This document shows, piece by piece, positions 56,526-64,000 of a stretch of DNA of 64,000 nt. The stretch is from Chryseobacterium sp. ISL-80 (GTDB lineage Bacteria; Bacillota; Bacilli; Bacillales; Cytobacillaceae), in NCBI GenBank assembly GCA_018613055.1, contig JAGGQZ010000022.1, positions 1 through 64,000 on the forward strand, read 5' to 3'. Below the pieces are notes generated by a model. That model was not told where the DNA came from. It saw only the letters and a program-made list of their open reading frames with translations, and searched no databases. Both the position numbers and the translations under genes were made by a program. Numbering within the stretch: position 1 is the first letter of the stretch; each line of letters starts with the position of its first letter.

Positions 56526-57500
56526 ATGAAACAGGCCAACCCTTTTCCATACGCAACAGATGATAAACGATACCACACATGGAATTACCATTTACGGAAC
56601 CATTTTGGCCACAAGGTTTTCAAGGTGGCGCTTGATGGCGGCTTCGACTGTCCGAACCGTGACGGCACGGTAGCCCACGGCGGGTGTACCTTCTGCAGCG
56701 CAGCAGGTTCAGGCGATTTCGCCGGTGACCGAGTAGAAGATCTCGGAACACAATTCAAGAAGATCAAAGAAAAGATGCATACGAAATGGAAAGACGGCAA
56801 GTACATGGCCTATTTCCAGGCTTTCACGAATACACATGCACCGGTTGAGGTCCTTCGGGAAAAATACGAGACAGTTTTAAAAGAGGAAGGTGTCGTCGGG
56901 CTTTCAATCGCAACACGGCCTGATTGCCTGCCCGACGATGTGGTTGAATACCTAGCTGAACTGAATGAACGCACCTATTTATGGGTCGAGCTTGGTCTTC
57001 AGACTGTCCATGAAAAAACGGCCAATTTAATCAATCGTGCCCATGATTATCAGACGTACAAAGAAGGCGTGGACAAGCTCCGCAAGCACGGCATCAGGGT
57101 TTGTTCGCACATCATTAATGGATTGCCTCTGGAAACACCGGAAATGATGATGGAAACGGCTCAAGAAGTCGCCAATCTTGATGTCCAGGGCATCAAGATC
57201 CATCTTCTCCATTTGCTGAAAGGTACCCCGATGGTCAAGCAGTATGAAAAGGGCATGCTTGAATTTCTTAGCTTAGAAGATTATGTAAAATTGGTCTGTG
57301 ACCAGCTCGAAATCCTGCCTCCAGAAATGATCATCCACAGGATCACAGGAGATGGCCCGATTGAGCTGATGGTCGGCCCGATGTGGAGCGTCAACAAATG
57401 GGAAGTGCTGAACGCGATTGACAAGGAAATGAAACGGCGCGACAGCTGGCAAGGTAAATTCTATACTGGAAACAAAGTGGTGATTGAAAATGAAGCTTGA
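56526..57500 (+). CDS. ytqA: Radical SAM protein YtqA (TIGR01212 family)
   Basis: A 324-residue radical SAM enzyme. The [4Fe-4S] motif appears as CPNRDGTVAHGGCTFCSAAG (Cys-x9-14-Cys-x2-Cys) near residue 33-55; LGLQTVHEKTANLINRAHDY is the SAM-binding middle. Role unknown, with tRNA modification suggested for the family. TAAGGAGG precedes ATG. Its 3' end overlaps ytqB. Confidence 0.92.
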   Translation: MKQANPFPYATDDKRYHTWNYHLRNHFGHKVFKVALDGGFDCPNRDGTVAHGGCTFCSAAGSGDFAGDRVEDLGTQFKKIKEKMHTKWKDGKYMAYFQAFTNTHAPVEVLREKYETVLKEEGVVGLSIATRPDCLPDDVVEYLAELNERTYLWVELGLQTVHEKTANLINRAHDYQTYKEGVDKLRKHGIRVCSHIINGLPLETPEMMMETAQEVANLDVQGIKIHLLHLLKGTPMVKQYEKGMLEFLSLEDYVKLVCDQLEILPPEMIIHRITGDGPIELMVGPMWSVNKWEVLNAIDKEMKRRDSWQGKFYTGNKVVIENEA

Positions 57501-58062
57501 GAGGATTCTTCCATTTGCACGGAATCTCCTTGAACTTGCCGTTAAACCAGGGGATATTGCGGTGGATGCTACTGTTGGAAATGGGCATGATACGTTATTT
57601 TTGGCTAATCTCGTAGGCCCTGCCGGCCGTATTTACGGCTTTGACATTCAGGATGAAGCGCTTATGTCCTGTAAAACAAAGCTTCGCGAGCACGAAATGC
57701 AGGATCAGGTTACCCTGTTCCATACTGGACATGAAAACATCGCAGAATGCATTCCCCCACTCCATTTCGGTAAAATAACCGGTGCCGTTTTTAACCTTGG
57801 CTATCTGCCAGGCGGAGACAAAAACATCGTCACCGTACCCGAAACCACCATCCATGCCATCGACCAGCTGCTCGAAATCATGGCACCAGAAGGCATCATC
57901 GTGATCGTGATTTACCACGGACACCCGGAAGGCAAAGTAGAACGGGAATATTTATTGCGTTATGTAAAATCACTGGATCAAAACATCGCACACGTATTAG
58001 AGTATAAATTCCTGAACCAAAAGAACAATCCTCCGTTTATTATTGCGATTGAGAAGAGATAA
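57490..58062 (+). CDS. ytqB: SAM-dependent methyltransferase YtqB
   Basis: A 190-residue class I methyltransferase (rRNA methylase-like family). SAM motif is AVDATVGNGHDTLFLANLVG near residue 27; NLGYLPGGDKNIVT is the family NLGYLPGxD motif. ATG 57490 overlaps the end of ytqA by 11 bp (translational coupling). The product of the B. subtilis protein is structurally known, but its substrate is uncertain. Confidence 0.9.
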   Translation: MKLERILPFARNLLELAVKPGDIAVDATVGNGHDTLFLANLVGPAGRIYGFDIQDEALMSCKTKLREHEMQDQVTLFHTGHENIAECIPPLHFGKITGAVFNLGYLPGGDKNIVTVPETTIHAIDQLLEIMAPEGIIVIVIYHGHPEGKVEREYLLRYVKSLDQNIAHVLEYKFLNQKNNPPFIIAIEKR

Positions 58063-58091
58063 GGTCCTTCATTATGAAGGATCCTTTTTAC
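58063..58091 (+). terminator. Terminator of ytqAB
   Basis: AAGGTCCTTCA, loop TTA, TGAAGGATCCTT, then TTTT. Confidence 0.8.
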
Positions 58092-58145
58092 GTACTCAAA
58101 AATGCTGAATGAACAACTCCCTTTTATCCAACGCTTTCAGATCAT

Positions 58146-58405
58146 TCTATCGGACAATCGGATTGATCTTTTCTCATTGTGTGTTCATTAGAAGGGCCCT
58201 ATCGGACAAATCGATGGCTCTTTTCTAAATTTCTGTCCGTTAGACGGGCTCTATTGGACAAATGAGCGGCTCTTTTCTAAATTTCTGTCCGTTAGACGGG
58301 CTCTATCGGACAAATCTGCAACCTCTTTATCATTTTGTGTCCGTTAGAAGAGCTCTATTGGACAAATCGACACCCCTTTTTTCAATTTTTGTCCTATAGA
58401 GCCGA
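58146..58405. repeat. Tandem array, 52-bp period, GGACA/TGTCC units
   Basis: [CT]GGACA occurs at 58151, 58203, 58255, 58307 and 58359, exactly 52 bp apart. A unit reads GGGCTCTATCGGACAAAT, a T-rich centre, then TTCTGTCCGTTAGAC. The arms CGGACA and TGTCCG pair within a unit. Located between convergent ytqB and ytpB. Confidence 0.95.
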
Positions 58406-58464
58406 CACACCCTAAATTCAATTGCTCCAGTTGCTCCAGTTTACTTTATTTTCTCCACATACTT

Positions 58465-58490
58465 AAAAGCCAGGGTAAATCCCCCTGGCT
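58465..58490 (-). terminator. Terminator of ytpAB
   Basis: Minus-strand AGCCAGGG, loop, CCCTGGCT, then TTTAAG, just after the ytpB stop. Confidence 0.85.
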
Positions 58491-58496
58491 ACCACC

Positions 58497-59588
58497 TTAT
58501 TTTATAAACGCCTTCACGACTCCCGACGGCACCCACCTCTGCAATGACCGATAAGCTCGTCCATTAACATAAAAGAAGTAGCTGACGGGGCCGGCTGTCT
58601 TGATCATTTCCCTGGCGAGCTTCCTGATTCTTTCCTGTCGCCTTACTTTTTCATCGGACAGATAAACGCCTAGCAGCCCGCGGTTGATCAGTTTGTGGAA
58701 TTTCCGATGCGGCAATCGAGCTGTGTGCTGGTCGGCATTTTCAACAAAATGCCGCAGCCTCTCAAACAAAGCTTCTTCATTTTCATAATAGAAGCAGAAG
58801 TTAAGATCGCCGCCTTCGCGGTCCTCTTCCTGGTCGATGAAATAATCCAGAAGGATGTGCAGCCCTTGTATGTATGGAAAATAACCGTTGCGGATGCTGT
58901 CGGCATATTCCGGCTTGAAATCATCGCGAAGAGCGTAGGATACGAGACAAAAAATGCCGAGCGTTGATCCGGTGCAGGCTGAGAATTCGTACCATTCCAT
59001 GTCGGGAATATTTTCACGATGGGCATCGAACCATGTTTGCAATCTCGGCACACGCTCTTTCACATCGACATGCTTATGTATCTGCAAATCACAATAATAA
59101 TCGCAAAGTTCAACCAGGTGCTTCTTAATATCCTGATAATGACCAAGACCGGCAAGGACTTCGCGGCAAACGGTCACCAGTTCAATCAGATACCCGCCAT
59201 CATTCTGGTCTTCCCGCTCGCGATAATAATTTTTCAACTGGTTGTCCAGGCTGAGAGCATCTGCCATCGACTCATGCAGCGCCGCAAAATCCACCGGATC
59301 CAGCGATGTGCTGCGGTCACAAAGATTATCGAGATAATCGCTGATCGTCTGGTACGCCACAATGAACCGGATGGCCTCTTTATATTGTTTTTTAGCGGTC
59401 AGACTTAAAATCGAGCCGCCTTCACAATGGAAAGTTTTGTGCTCGATGCTTGCCAGTGCCTGCCTCCTGAGTTCAGGATTCGGGATCTCCTCCGCCCTGC
59501 TTTTCCAGTATGCCAGCTCCCGGTGTACCTGTGGCAGGACTTTTCTGTACACTCGGTACATCAAACTAATGGGCATTGATGGGATCAT
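58497..59588 (-). CDS. ytpB: Tetraprenyl-beta-curcumene synthase YtpB
   Basis: A 363-residue protein of the DUF2600 family. B. subtilis YtpB cyclises a C35 prenyl diphosphate to tetraprenyl-beta-curcumene, precursor of sesquarterpenes. The shared start is PISLMYRVYRKVLPQVHRELAYW, then KTFHCEGGSILSL; acidic patches YQTISDYLDNLCDRS and DYFIDQEEDREGGD could bind Mg-diphosphate. It follows ytpA by 28 bp. Confidence 0.9.
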   Translation of the reverse strand: MIPSMPISLMYRVYRKVLPQVHRELAYWKSRAEEIPNPELRRQALASIEHKTFHCEGGSILSLTAKKQYKEAIRFIVAYQTISDYLDNLCDRSTSLDPVDFAALHESMADALSLDNQLKNYYREREDQNDGGYLIELVTVCREVLAGLGHYQDIKKHLVELCDYYCDLQIHKHVDVKERVPRLQTWFDAHRENIPDMEWYEFSACTGSTLGIFCLVSYALRDDFKPEYADSIRNGYFPYIQGLHILLDYFIDQEEDREGGDLNFCFYYENEEALFERLRHFVENADQHTARLPHRKFHKLINRGLLGVYLSDEKVRRQERIRKLAREMIKTAGPVSYFFYVNGRAYRSLQRWVPSGVVKAFIK

Positions 59589-59616
59589 CATGCTGCAGTT
59601 TCACCCCTTTTTCTTT

Positions 59617-60420
59617 CTAATAAACATATCCAATTGCCTTCAGCTGGCTCATGACAAAATCATGCGCATAGTCAAAAACCTCTTCACGTTCAGGCTCATT
59701 AAAGACTTCGTGATAGCATTTCGGCCATTCTTTATATCGTTTTTCTGAAAGCGGGGCATTGTTGAACCATTCTTTAACCGCACGTTTATCGACAATCTTA
59801 TCATCCCCGCCCTGCAGAAGCAGTGTCGGTACGTCCTGGACTTTATCCATGTTATCAAACGCCAGCTCCATTGCAGCTGCCAGTTCGCGGTACCAGCGCA
59901 CTGATACCTTGGTAATGTATAATGAATCATTCGCGTCGACTGCCCTGACATCCTCATTCCTGGTTGCCATCTCGACAGATAAACCAGGTGAAATCCTAAA
60001 TGTCGGTACAATGACATTCAGGCCGTGCGAGAGCATATCCAGCATTTTCGAAGGATACTTCACCAATCCCAGGCACGGAGATGACAATATCAATCCGGCA
60101 AGTTCCACACGTTGCTCCTGCAGCAAGCGGATGGCAACCAGCCCGCCCATGCTGTGGCCCAGCAGAAACACTGGGAGGTCAAAGTCATAAGCTGCTTCTA
60201 TCCACTCTTTTACTTCCAAAATATATTCATCAAAGGAATCAATATGGCCACGGTTTGCTCTTGTTGTCATGCCCTGTCCTGGCAAATCACCCATTATGAC
60301 ATGAAATCCGGATGAGCGCCAGGCTTCAATCAGCCAGCCATACCGGCGATGATGCTCCAGCGCTCCATGAATCATGACAATCACAGCCTTAGCATCCCCA
60401 TCAGCTTCCCATTTCCACAT
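59617..60420 (-). CDS. ytpA: Alpha/beta hydrolase YtpA (lysophospholipase-like)
   Basis: A 267-residue hydrolase. Nucleophile elbow GHSMGG near residue 87, oxyanion region HGALEHH, Asp in LLQGGDDKIVD and His in CYHEVFNEPERE complete the triad. In B. subtilis YtpA has lysophospholipase activity and is linked to bacilysocin. ATG 60420 has GTGGGGG upstream; a longer frame is rejected. Confidence 0.88.
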   Translation of the reverse strand: MWKWEADGDAKAVIVMIHGALEHHRRYGWLIEAWRSSGFHVIMGDLPGQGMTTRANRGHIDSFDEYILEVKEWIEAAYDFDLPVFLLGHSMGGLVAIRLLQEQRVELAGLILSSPCLGLVKYPSKMLDMLSHGLNVIVPTFRISPGLSVEMATRNEDVRAVDANDSLYITKVSVRWYRELAAAMELAFDNMDKVQDVPTLLLQGGDDKIVDKRAVKEWFNNAPLSEKRYKEWPKCYHEVFNEPEREEVFDYAHDFVMSQLKAIGYVY

Positions 60421-60525
60421 GACCATTCCCCCACTCAAATACTTTTTCTTTCTTTAAAAGAACTATAATATATAATTAATGAAAAATAAAAACGAAAGCA
60501 TTATAAAATTACAGGAGTGTGTACA

Positions 60526-61047
60526 ATGATTTATCCTTACAATGGCAAAACACCTAAAATAGCAGATTCCGCTTTTATCGCGGATTATGTAACAATCTCC
60601 GGAGATGTCGAAATCGGTGAGGAATCGAGTGTCTGGTTCAATACCTCAATCCGAGGCGATGTCGCCCCGACGATCATTGGCAATAAAGTGAACATCCAGG
60701 ATAACTCGGTCCTGCATCAAAGCCCAAATAACCCCTTGATCCTCGAAGACGAAGTGACGGTCGGACATCAGGTCGTCCTCCACAGCTGCATCATCAGGAA
60801 AAAAGCATTGATTGGGATGGGTTCGATCATCCTTGACCAGGCTGAAATCGGCGAAGGCGCTTTTATCGGTGCCGGCAGCCTTGTTCCGCAGGGAAAGAAG
60901 ATTCCGCCCAATACACTTGCTTTCGGACGTCCGGCAAAAGTCATCCGTGAATTGAACGAAGACGATATCCAGGATATGGAACGTATTTCCAGAGAGTACG
61001 CCGAAAAAGGACAATACTATAAAAGTTTGAAGAACAAAGGTGAATGA
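60526..61047 (+). CDS. ytoA: Gamma carbonic anhydrase-like protein YtoA
   Basis: A 173-residue left-handed beta-helix protein with hexapeptide repeats (VEIGEESSVWFNTSIRGD, IGNKVNIQDNSVLHQ, VGHQVVLHSCIIRKKALIGMGS). Metal His ligands are the three His in LHQ, VGHQVVLH. Carbonic anhydrase-like activity is possible, unproven for YtoA. AGGAGTG lies before ATG 60526. Confidence 0.9.
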   Translation: MIYPYNGKTPKIADSAFIADYVTISGDVEIGEESSVWFNTSIRGDVAPTIIGNKVNIQDNSVLHQSPNNPLILEDEVTVGHQVVLHSCIIRKKALIGMGSIILDQAEIGEGAFIGAGSLVPQGKKIPPNTLAFGRPAKVIRELNEDDIQDMERISREYAEKGQYYKSLKNKGE

Positions 61048-61134
61048 TTTGCTAAAAAAACTCCCTCACCAGTCCGATACTAAATAATATAATATACCCT
61101 ATTATTTTCGAAATATGCGGACGGGGTGATGGAT

Positions 61135-62013
61135 GTGGACAAACTGTATTTACCTCTTGCAGCAATTATCCCATTGCTGCTCATGTTTTATATATTGATC
61201 CGAAAACAAAATAGCATGATGAAATCCATCCTGATGTTCCTGTTTGTTTTTACTTCAATCGTTGGTGCTTTCCTCCTCGAGAACCTGCAGGCTTCACATG
61301 TAGCCCAGGCTGTACAGTCGGTGAAAGACTGGCTTGATGAGCCTGTACCCAGGGCAGAAAAGGCACCTGCTCCCACAGAAGAGAGCGAACCTAAGATCAT
61401 CCCCATCAAAAAGCAGGTACTCTTGGAGGCACCGACCATCTGGCAAATGCCTGAGCTCCCGAGAGGATGTGAGGTCACGAGCCTGGCCATGCTCCTCATT
61501 CATCAGGGTGTACAAGTGGACAAGCTGACACTCGCCAGTGAAGTCAGGAAAAACCCGGCTGAGTACCGCCTCAATGATGGAAAAATCTATTTTGGCGACC
61601 CGAATGAGGGCTTTGTCGGCAACATGTACACATACACAGAACCGGGGCTCGGAGTCTATCATAAGCCAATTGCTGAACTGGCAGAAAAGTATCTTCCAGA
61701 CAAAATAAAAGATCTGACCGGTGCAGAATTCCAGGAGTTGAAAACCCACCTGTCAGATGGCAGGCCAGTTTGGGTGATCATTAACACTGAATACAAAAAG
61801 CTGGACGACAGTTTTTTTCAGACATGGTACACACCAAATGGACATGTCAAAGTTACAACAAAAGAGCATTCCGTCCTGGTGACAGGCTATGACGAAAACT
61901 TCATCTACTTCAACGATCCTTTGACGGTTGAAAAAAATAAAAAAGCACCCATTAAGGACTTCGCAGAAGCCTGGGTGCAGATGGGAAGGCAGGCCATCAC
62001 CTACCTTCCCTGA
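61135..62013 (+). CDS. Membrane-anchored C39 peptidase-like protein
   Basis: A 292-residue protein with two N-terminal hydrophobic helices (LPLAAIIPLLLMFYILI and ILMFLFVFTSIVGAFLL), a Pro/Glu linker and a papain-like C39-type domain: catalytic Cys in MPELPRGCEVTSLAML, His in KEHSVLVTGYD and the Asp of FNDPL. It likely cleaves peptides outside the membrane; substrate unknown. GTG 61135 has GGGGTG 6 nt upstream. It converges with asnB, 3 bp apart. Confidence 0.82.
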   Translation: MDKLYLPLAAIIPLLLMFYILIRKQNSMMKSILMFLFVFTSIVGAFLLENLQASHVAQAVQSVKDWLDEPVPRAEKAPAPTEESEPKIIPIKKQVLLEAPTIWQMPELPRGCEVTSLAMLLIHQGVQVDKLTLASEVRKNPAEYRLNDGKIYFGDPNEGFVGNMYTYTEPGLGVYHKPIAELAEKYLPDKIKDLTGAEFQELKTHLSDGRPVWVIINTEYKKLDDSFFQTWYTPNGHVKVTTKEHSVLVTGYDENFIYFNDPLTVEKNKKAPIKDFAEAWVQMGRQAITYLP

Positions 62014-62016
62014 TTT

Positions 62017-63912
62017 TTAGGACTGCAATACTTTTTGAGCCTCATACTCCTTCTGGAAGGAGTATTTTTTTTCGACATACACATCATGCCACATCATGAA
62101 CATCAGAACTGTCCAGATTTTACGGCTGTTATCCGCCTTGTTCTGGCAGTGTTCATCCAACAGCCTTAAAACGTAAGACTTATTGATGAGATGCTCTGTG
62201 TTGCTTTCCTTAATGATGTTCTTTGCCCAGTCGTTCATTTCATTTTTCAGCCAGTGTCTGATTGGCACCGGGAAGCCGAGTTTCTTGCGGGTAAGAACGT
62301 GGTCAGGAACCACTCCTTCTGCCGCTTTTCGCAAAATATACTTCGTTGTATTATTCGCTGTCTTCAGGCTTGTCGGAATCTTTGAAGCTGTTTCAAAAAC
62401 AACCTTATCCAAGAATGGTACGCGAAGCTCCAAAGAATGAGCCATCGTCATTTTATCAGCTTTTAATAAAATATCGCCGCGCATCCATGTATGGATATCG
62501 ATGTATTGCATTGTATCAACCGGATCGTAGCCTCTGCTTTCGCGGTATAATGGCTTCGTTACATCTCTGTAATCGTACTGGCCGTTATAAACATGCAGCA
62601 GCTCGCTCTTCTCTTTTTCCGTGAACATCTTCGCATTTCCGATATAACGCTCCTCCATCGGAGTCACGCCGCGCTCGATAAAGCTCTTGCCTTTCATGCC
62701 CTCTGGCATCATTTTTGAGATGCCCTTAAGCATCGCCTTCCCTACTCCGGGAATCTTATTGAAAACCTCGAGGTCCTGAGGTTCGCGGTAAATATTATAG
62801 CCTCCGAACAATTCATCGGCACCTTCACCTGAAAGGACAACCGTTACATGCTTCCTTGCTTCACGCGCTACGAAATACAATGGTATAGCTGCCGGGTCGG
62901 CTAGCGGGTCATCCATATGCCACATGATTTTAGGGAGTTCATCCATATATTCCTGCGGACTGATCACATAGCTGATGTTTTCAACACCCAGTCGCTCAGC
63001 AGTTTCCTTCGCGACATCAATTTCACTGAAGCCATTCTGCTCAAATCCGACAGAGAATGTCTTGATTCCAGGATGATATTGCTTTGCAATTGACGCGATG
63101 ATGGAAGAATCAATTCCGCCTGAAAGGAAAGAACCAACCGGCACATCACTGCGCATGTGGATTTTCACCGATTCGAACAGGACATCCCTGATCTCCTTCG
63201 TGAATTCATCCTCAGATTTGTGGATTGGCGAGAAGCTCGCTTTCCAATAACGCTTGATTTCCATCGGCGAACCGATTTTCTTTGTAAAATAATGCCCTGG
63301 CTCAAGCTTGTAGATGCCTTCAGACATTGTGTTAGGTTCTGGAACGAATTGATAAGTCAAATAGTGCTGCAGTGCCTTATAATCAATCACATCGTTCTGC
63401 AGTGCAAGCAAAATGCTCTTCTTTTCAGAACCGAAGAAAGTACGATTTTCATCTTCAAAATAGAAGAATGGCTTGATACCAAAATGGTCACGCGCACCGT
63501 AAAGAACCTTTTCCTGCTTATCCCAGATGACAAATGCGAACATTCCGCGCAGCTTGTCAACAGCCTGCTCCTTAAGATGGCTGTATAGGGCGATGATGAC
63601 CTCAGTATCAGAGTGTGTTTCGAAAGTCAGTCCTTCTTCAATCAACTCTTCACGAAGTTCAAGATAGTTGTAGATTTCCCCGTTGAAAATGATCCAATAG
63701 CGTTCATTTTCATACGTCAATGGCTGATGGCCAGCCTCAAGGTCGATGATGCTCAGACGGCGGAAGCCGAACTGGATATGCTCATCATAGAAATACCCAT
63801 CATCATCAGGCCCGCGGTGGGTGATGATATCATTCATATTTTTAAACAGCTGCTTGTCATCGCTGCTGAATTCTTGTGCATTTTCATGTACACAACCGAT
63901 AAAGCCACACAT
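62017..63912 (-). CDS. asnB: Asparagine synthase (glutamine-hydrolysing)
   Basis: A 631-residue enzyme making asparagine from aspartate, ATP and glutamine. N-terminal nucleophile Cys2 (CGFIGCVHE), glutaminase loops IFNGEIYN and HSDTEVI, and synthase P-loop SFLSGGIDSSI near residue 258. Length matches B. subtilis AsnB. ATG 63912 has GAAGGTG upstream; the longer frame places Cys internally and is wrong. Confidence 0.96.
   Translation of the reverse strand: MCGFIGCVHENAQEFSSDDKQLFKNMNDIITHRGPDDDGYFYDEHIQFGFRRLSIIDLEAGHQPLTYENERYWIIFNGEIYNYLELREELIEEGLTFETHSDTEVIIALYSHLKEQAVDKLRGMFAFVIWDKQEKVLYGARDHFGIKPFFYFEDENRTFFGSEKKSILLALQNDVIDYKALQHYLTYQFVPEPNTMSEGIYKLEPGHYFTKKIGSPMEIKRYWKASFSPIHKSEDEFTKEIRDVLFESVKIHMRSDVPVGSFLSGGIDSSIIASIAKQYHPGIKTFSVGFEQNGFSEIDVAKETAERLGVENISYVISPQEYMDELPKIMWHMDDPLADPAAIPLYFVAREARKHVTVVLSGEGADELFGGYNIYREPQDLEVFNKIPGVGKAMLKGISKMMPEGMKGKSFIERGVTPMEERYIGNAKMFTEKEKSELLHVYNGQYDYRDVTKPLYRESRGYDPVDTMQYIDIHTWMRGDILLKADKMTMAHSLELRVPFLDKVVFETASKIPTSLKTANNTTKYILRKAAEGVVPDHVLTRKKLGFPVPIRHWLKNEMNDWAKNIIKESNTEHLINKSYVLRLLDEHCQNKADNSRKIWTVLMFMMWHDVYVEKKYSFQKEYEAQKVLQS
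62044..62072 (+). terminator. Terminator of the C39 gene inside the asnB coding end
   Basis: ATACTCCTT, loop CTGG, AAGGAGTAT, then TTTTTTT on the plus strand. It lies in the last codons of asnB, antisense to it, about 30 bp after the C39 stop. Confidence 0.8.
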
Positions 63913-64000
63913 TATGTACTTCACCTTCTCCATTTCAGAAAAAATTTATTGTGATTTTCCAGTGATTTTACTAGCTAAAAACATACCATCTAATACTACC

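Noticed and set aside
63933-64000. Start of a further gene upstream of asnB
   Set aside because: Only 67 bases of AT-rich sequence remain; nothing can be supported.

Overview
The window looks like chromosome from an endospore-forming, low-GC Bacillaceae. The gene content and order follow the ytpP-ytoP-ytnP-trmB-ytmP-amyX-ytlR-ytkP and leuS/ytwF/cse60/ytfP/ytgP blocks of Bacillus subtilis. TTG and GTG starts, GGAGG-type ribosome sites, a leuS T-box and the sporulation gene cse60 agree with this. The respiratory gene content (nitrite ammonification with its own cytochrome c maturation system) points to a facultatively anaerobic soil or sediment relative, possibly near Mesobacillus; that placement is inference. 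No rRNA, tRNA, phage, insertion sequence or CRISPR array is visible.

Layout. 0.3-9.3 kb: M29 aminopeptidase, murC, a nicotinate phosphoribosyltransferase-like protein, the DNA translocase sftA, ytpQ and ytpP. 9.4-10.4 kb: a large 52-bp tandem repeat array. 10.4-23 kb: a lipoprotein, a DUF84 NTPase, ytoP, ytnP, trmB, ytzH, ytmP, amyX, ytlRQP and the cysteine synthase ytkP. 23-35 kb: speD, dat, pepV, ytzE, rsuA, a lipid II flippase, ytfP, cse60, ytwF and leuS with a Leu T-box. 35.4-36.4 kb: a NERD-domain pseudogene. 36.5-43.9 kb: organic acid catabolism, with lutABC for lactate, then a GntP permease and 3-hydroxybutyrate dehydrogenase behind a near-perfect sigma-54 promoter, their probable PAS/AAA+ enhancer-binding regulator, and a CueP-like lipoprotein gene with an in-frame UGA. 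44-55.5 kb: an MFS transporter and a long module made of nrfHA plus a System I (Ccm) cytochrome c maturation operon. 55.8-64 kb: ytzC, ytqAB, ytpAB, ytoA, a C39-like protein and asnB.

How the genes work together. NrfH and NrfA reduce nitrite to ammonia with nine haems in total. The ccmEFH-like-ABCD genes and a ResA-like thioredoxin would attach those haems, which is unusual for a Bacillus relative, since these normally rely on ResBC. CcmE has the CXXXY haem-binding variant, and near-FNR boxes lie upstream. The lut and GntP/bdh genes would feed reducing equivalents from lactate and hydroxybutyrate.

Three signals stand out. (1) The cueP-like gene has TGA exactly where the family has a conserved Cys, followed 11 nt later by a perfect 7-bp hairpin with a GGU loop, matching the general form of a bacterial SECIS: a candidate selenoprotein. 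(2) Nine intergenic tandem arrays occur in 64 kb. Each has its own sequence, but spacings are rigid (52, 52, 53, 52, about 50, 37, and 20-21 bp three times), close to whole or half numbers of DNA helical turns. (3) The sigma-54 promoter has copies of a 16-bp GTCCGGAAATYCGGAM element upstream, two of which form the hairpin at the end of the regulator gene.
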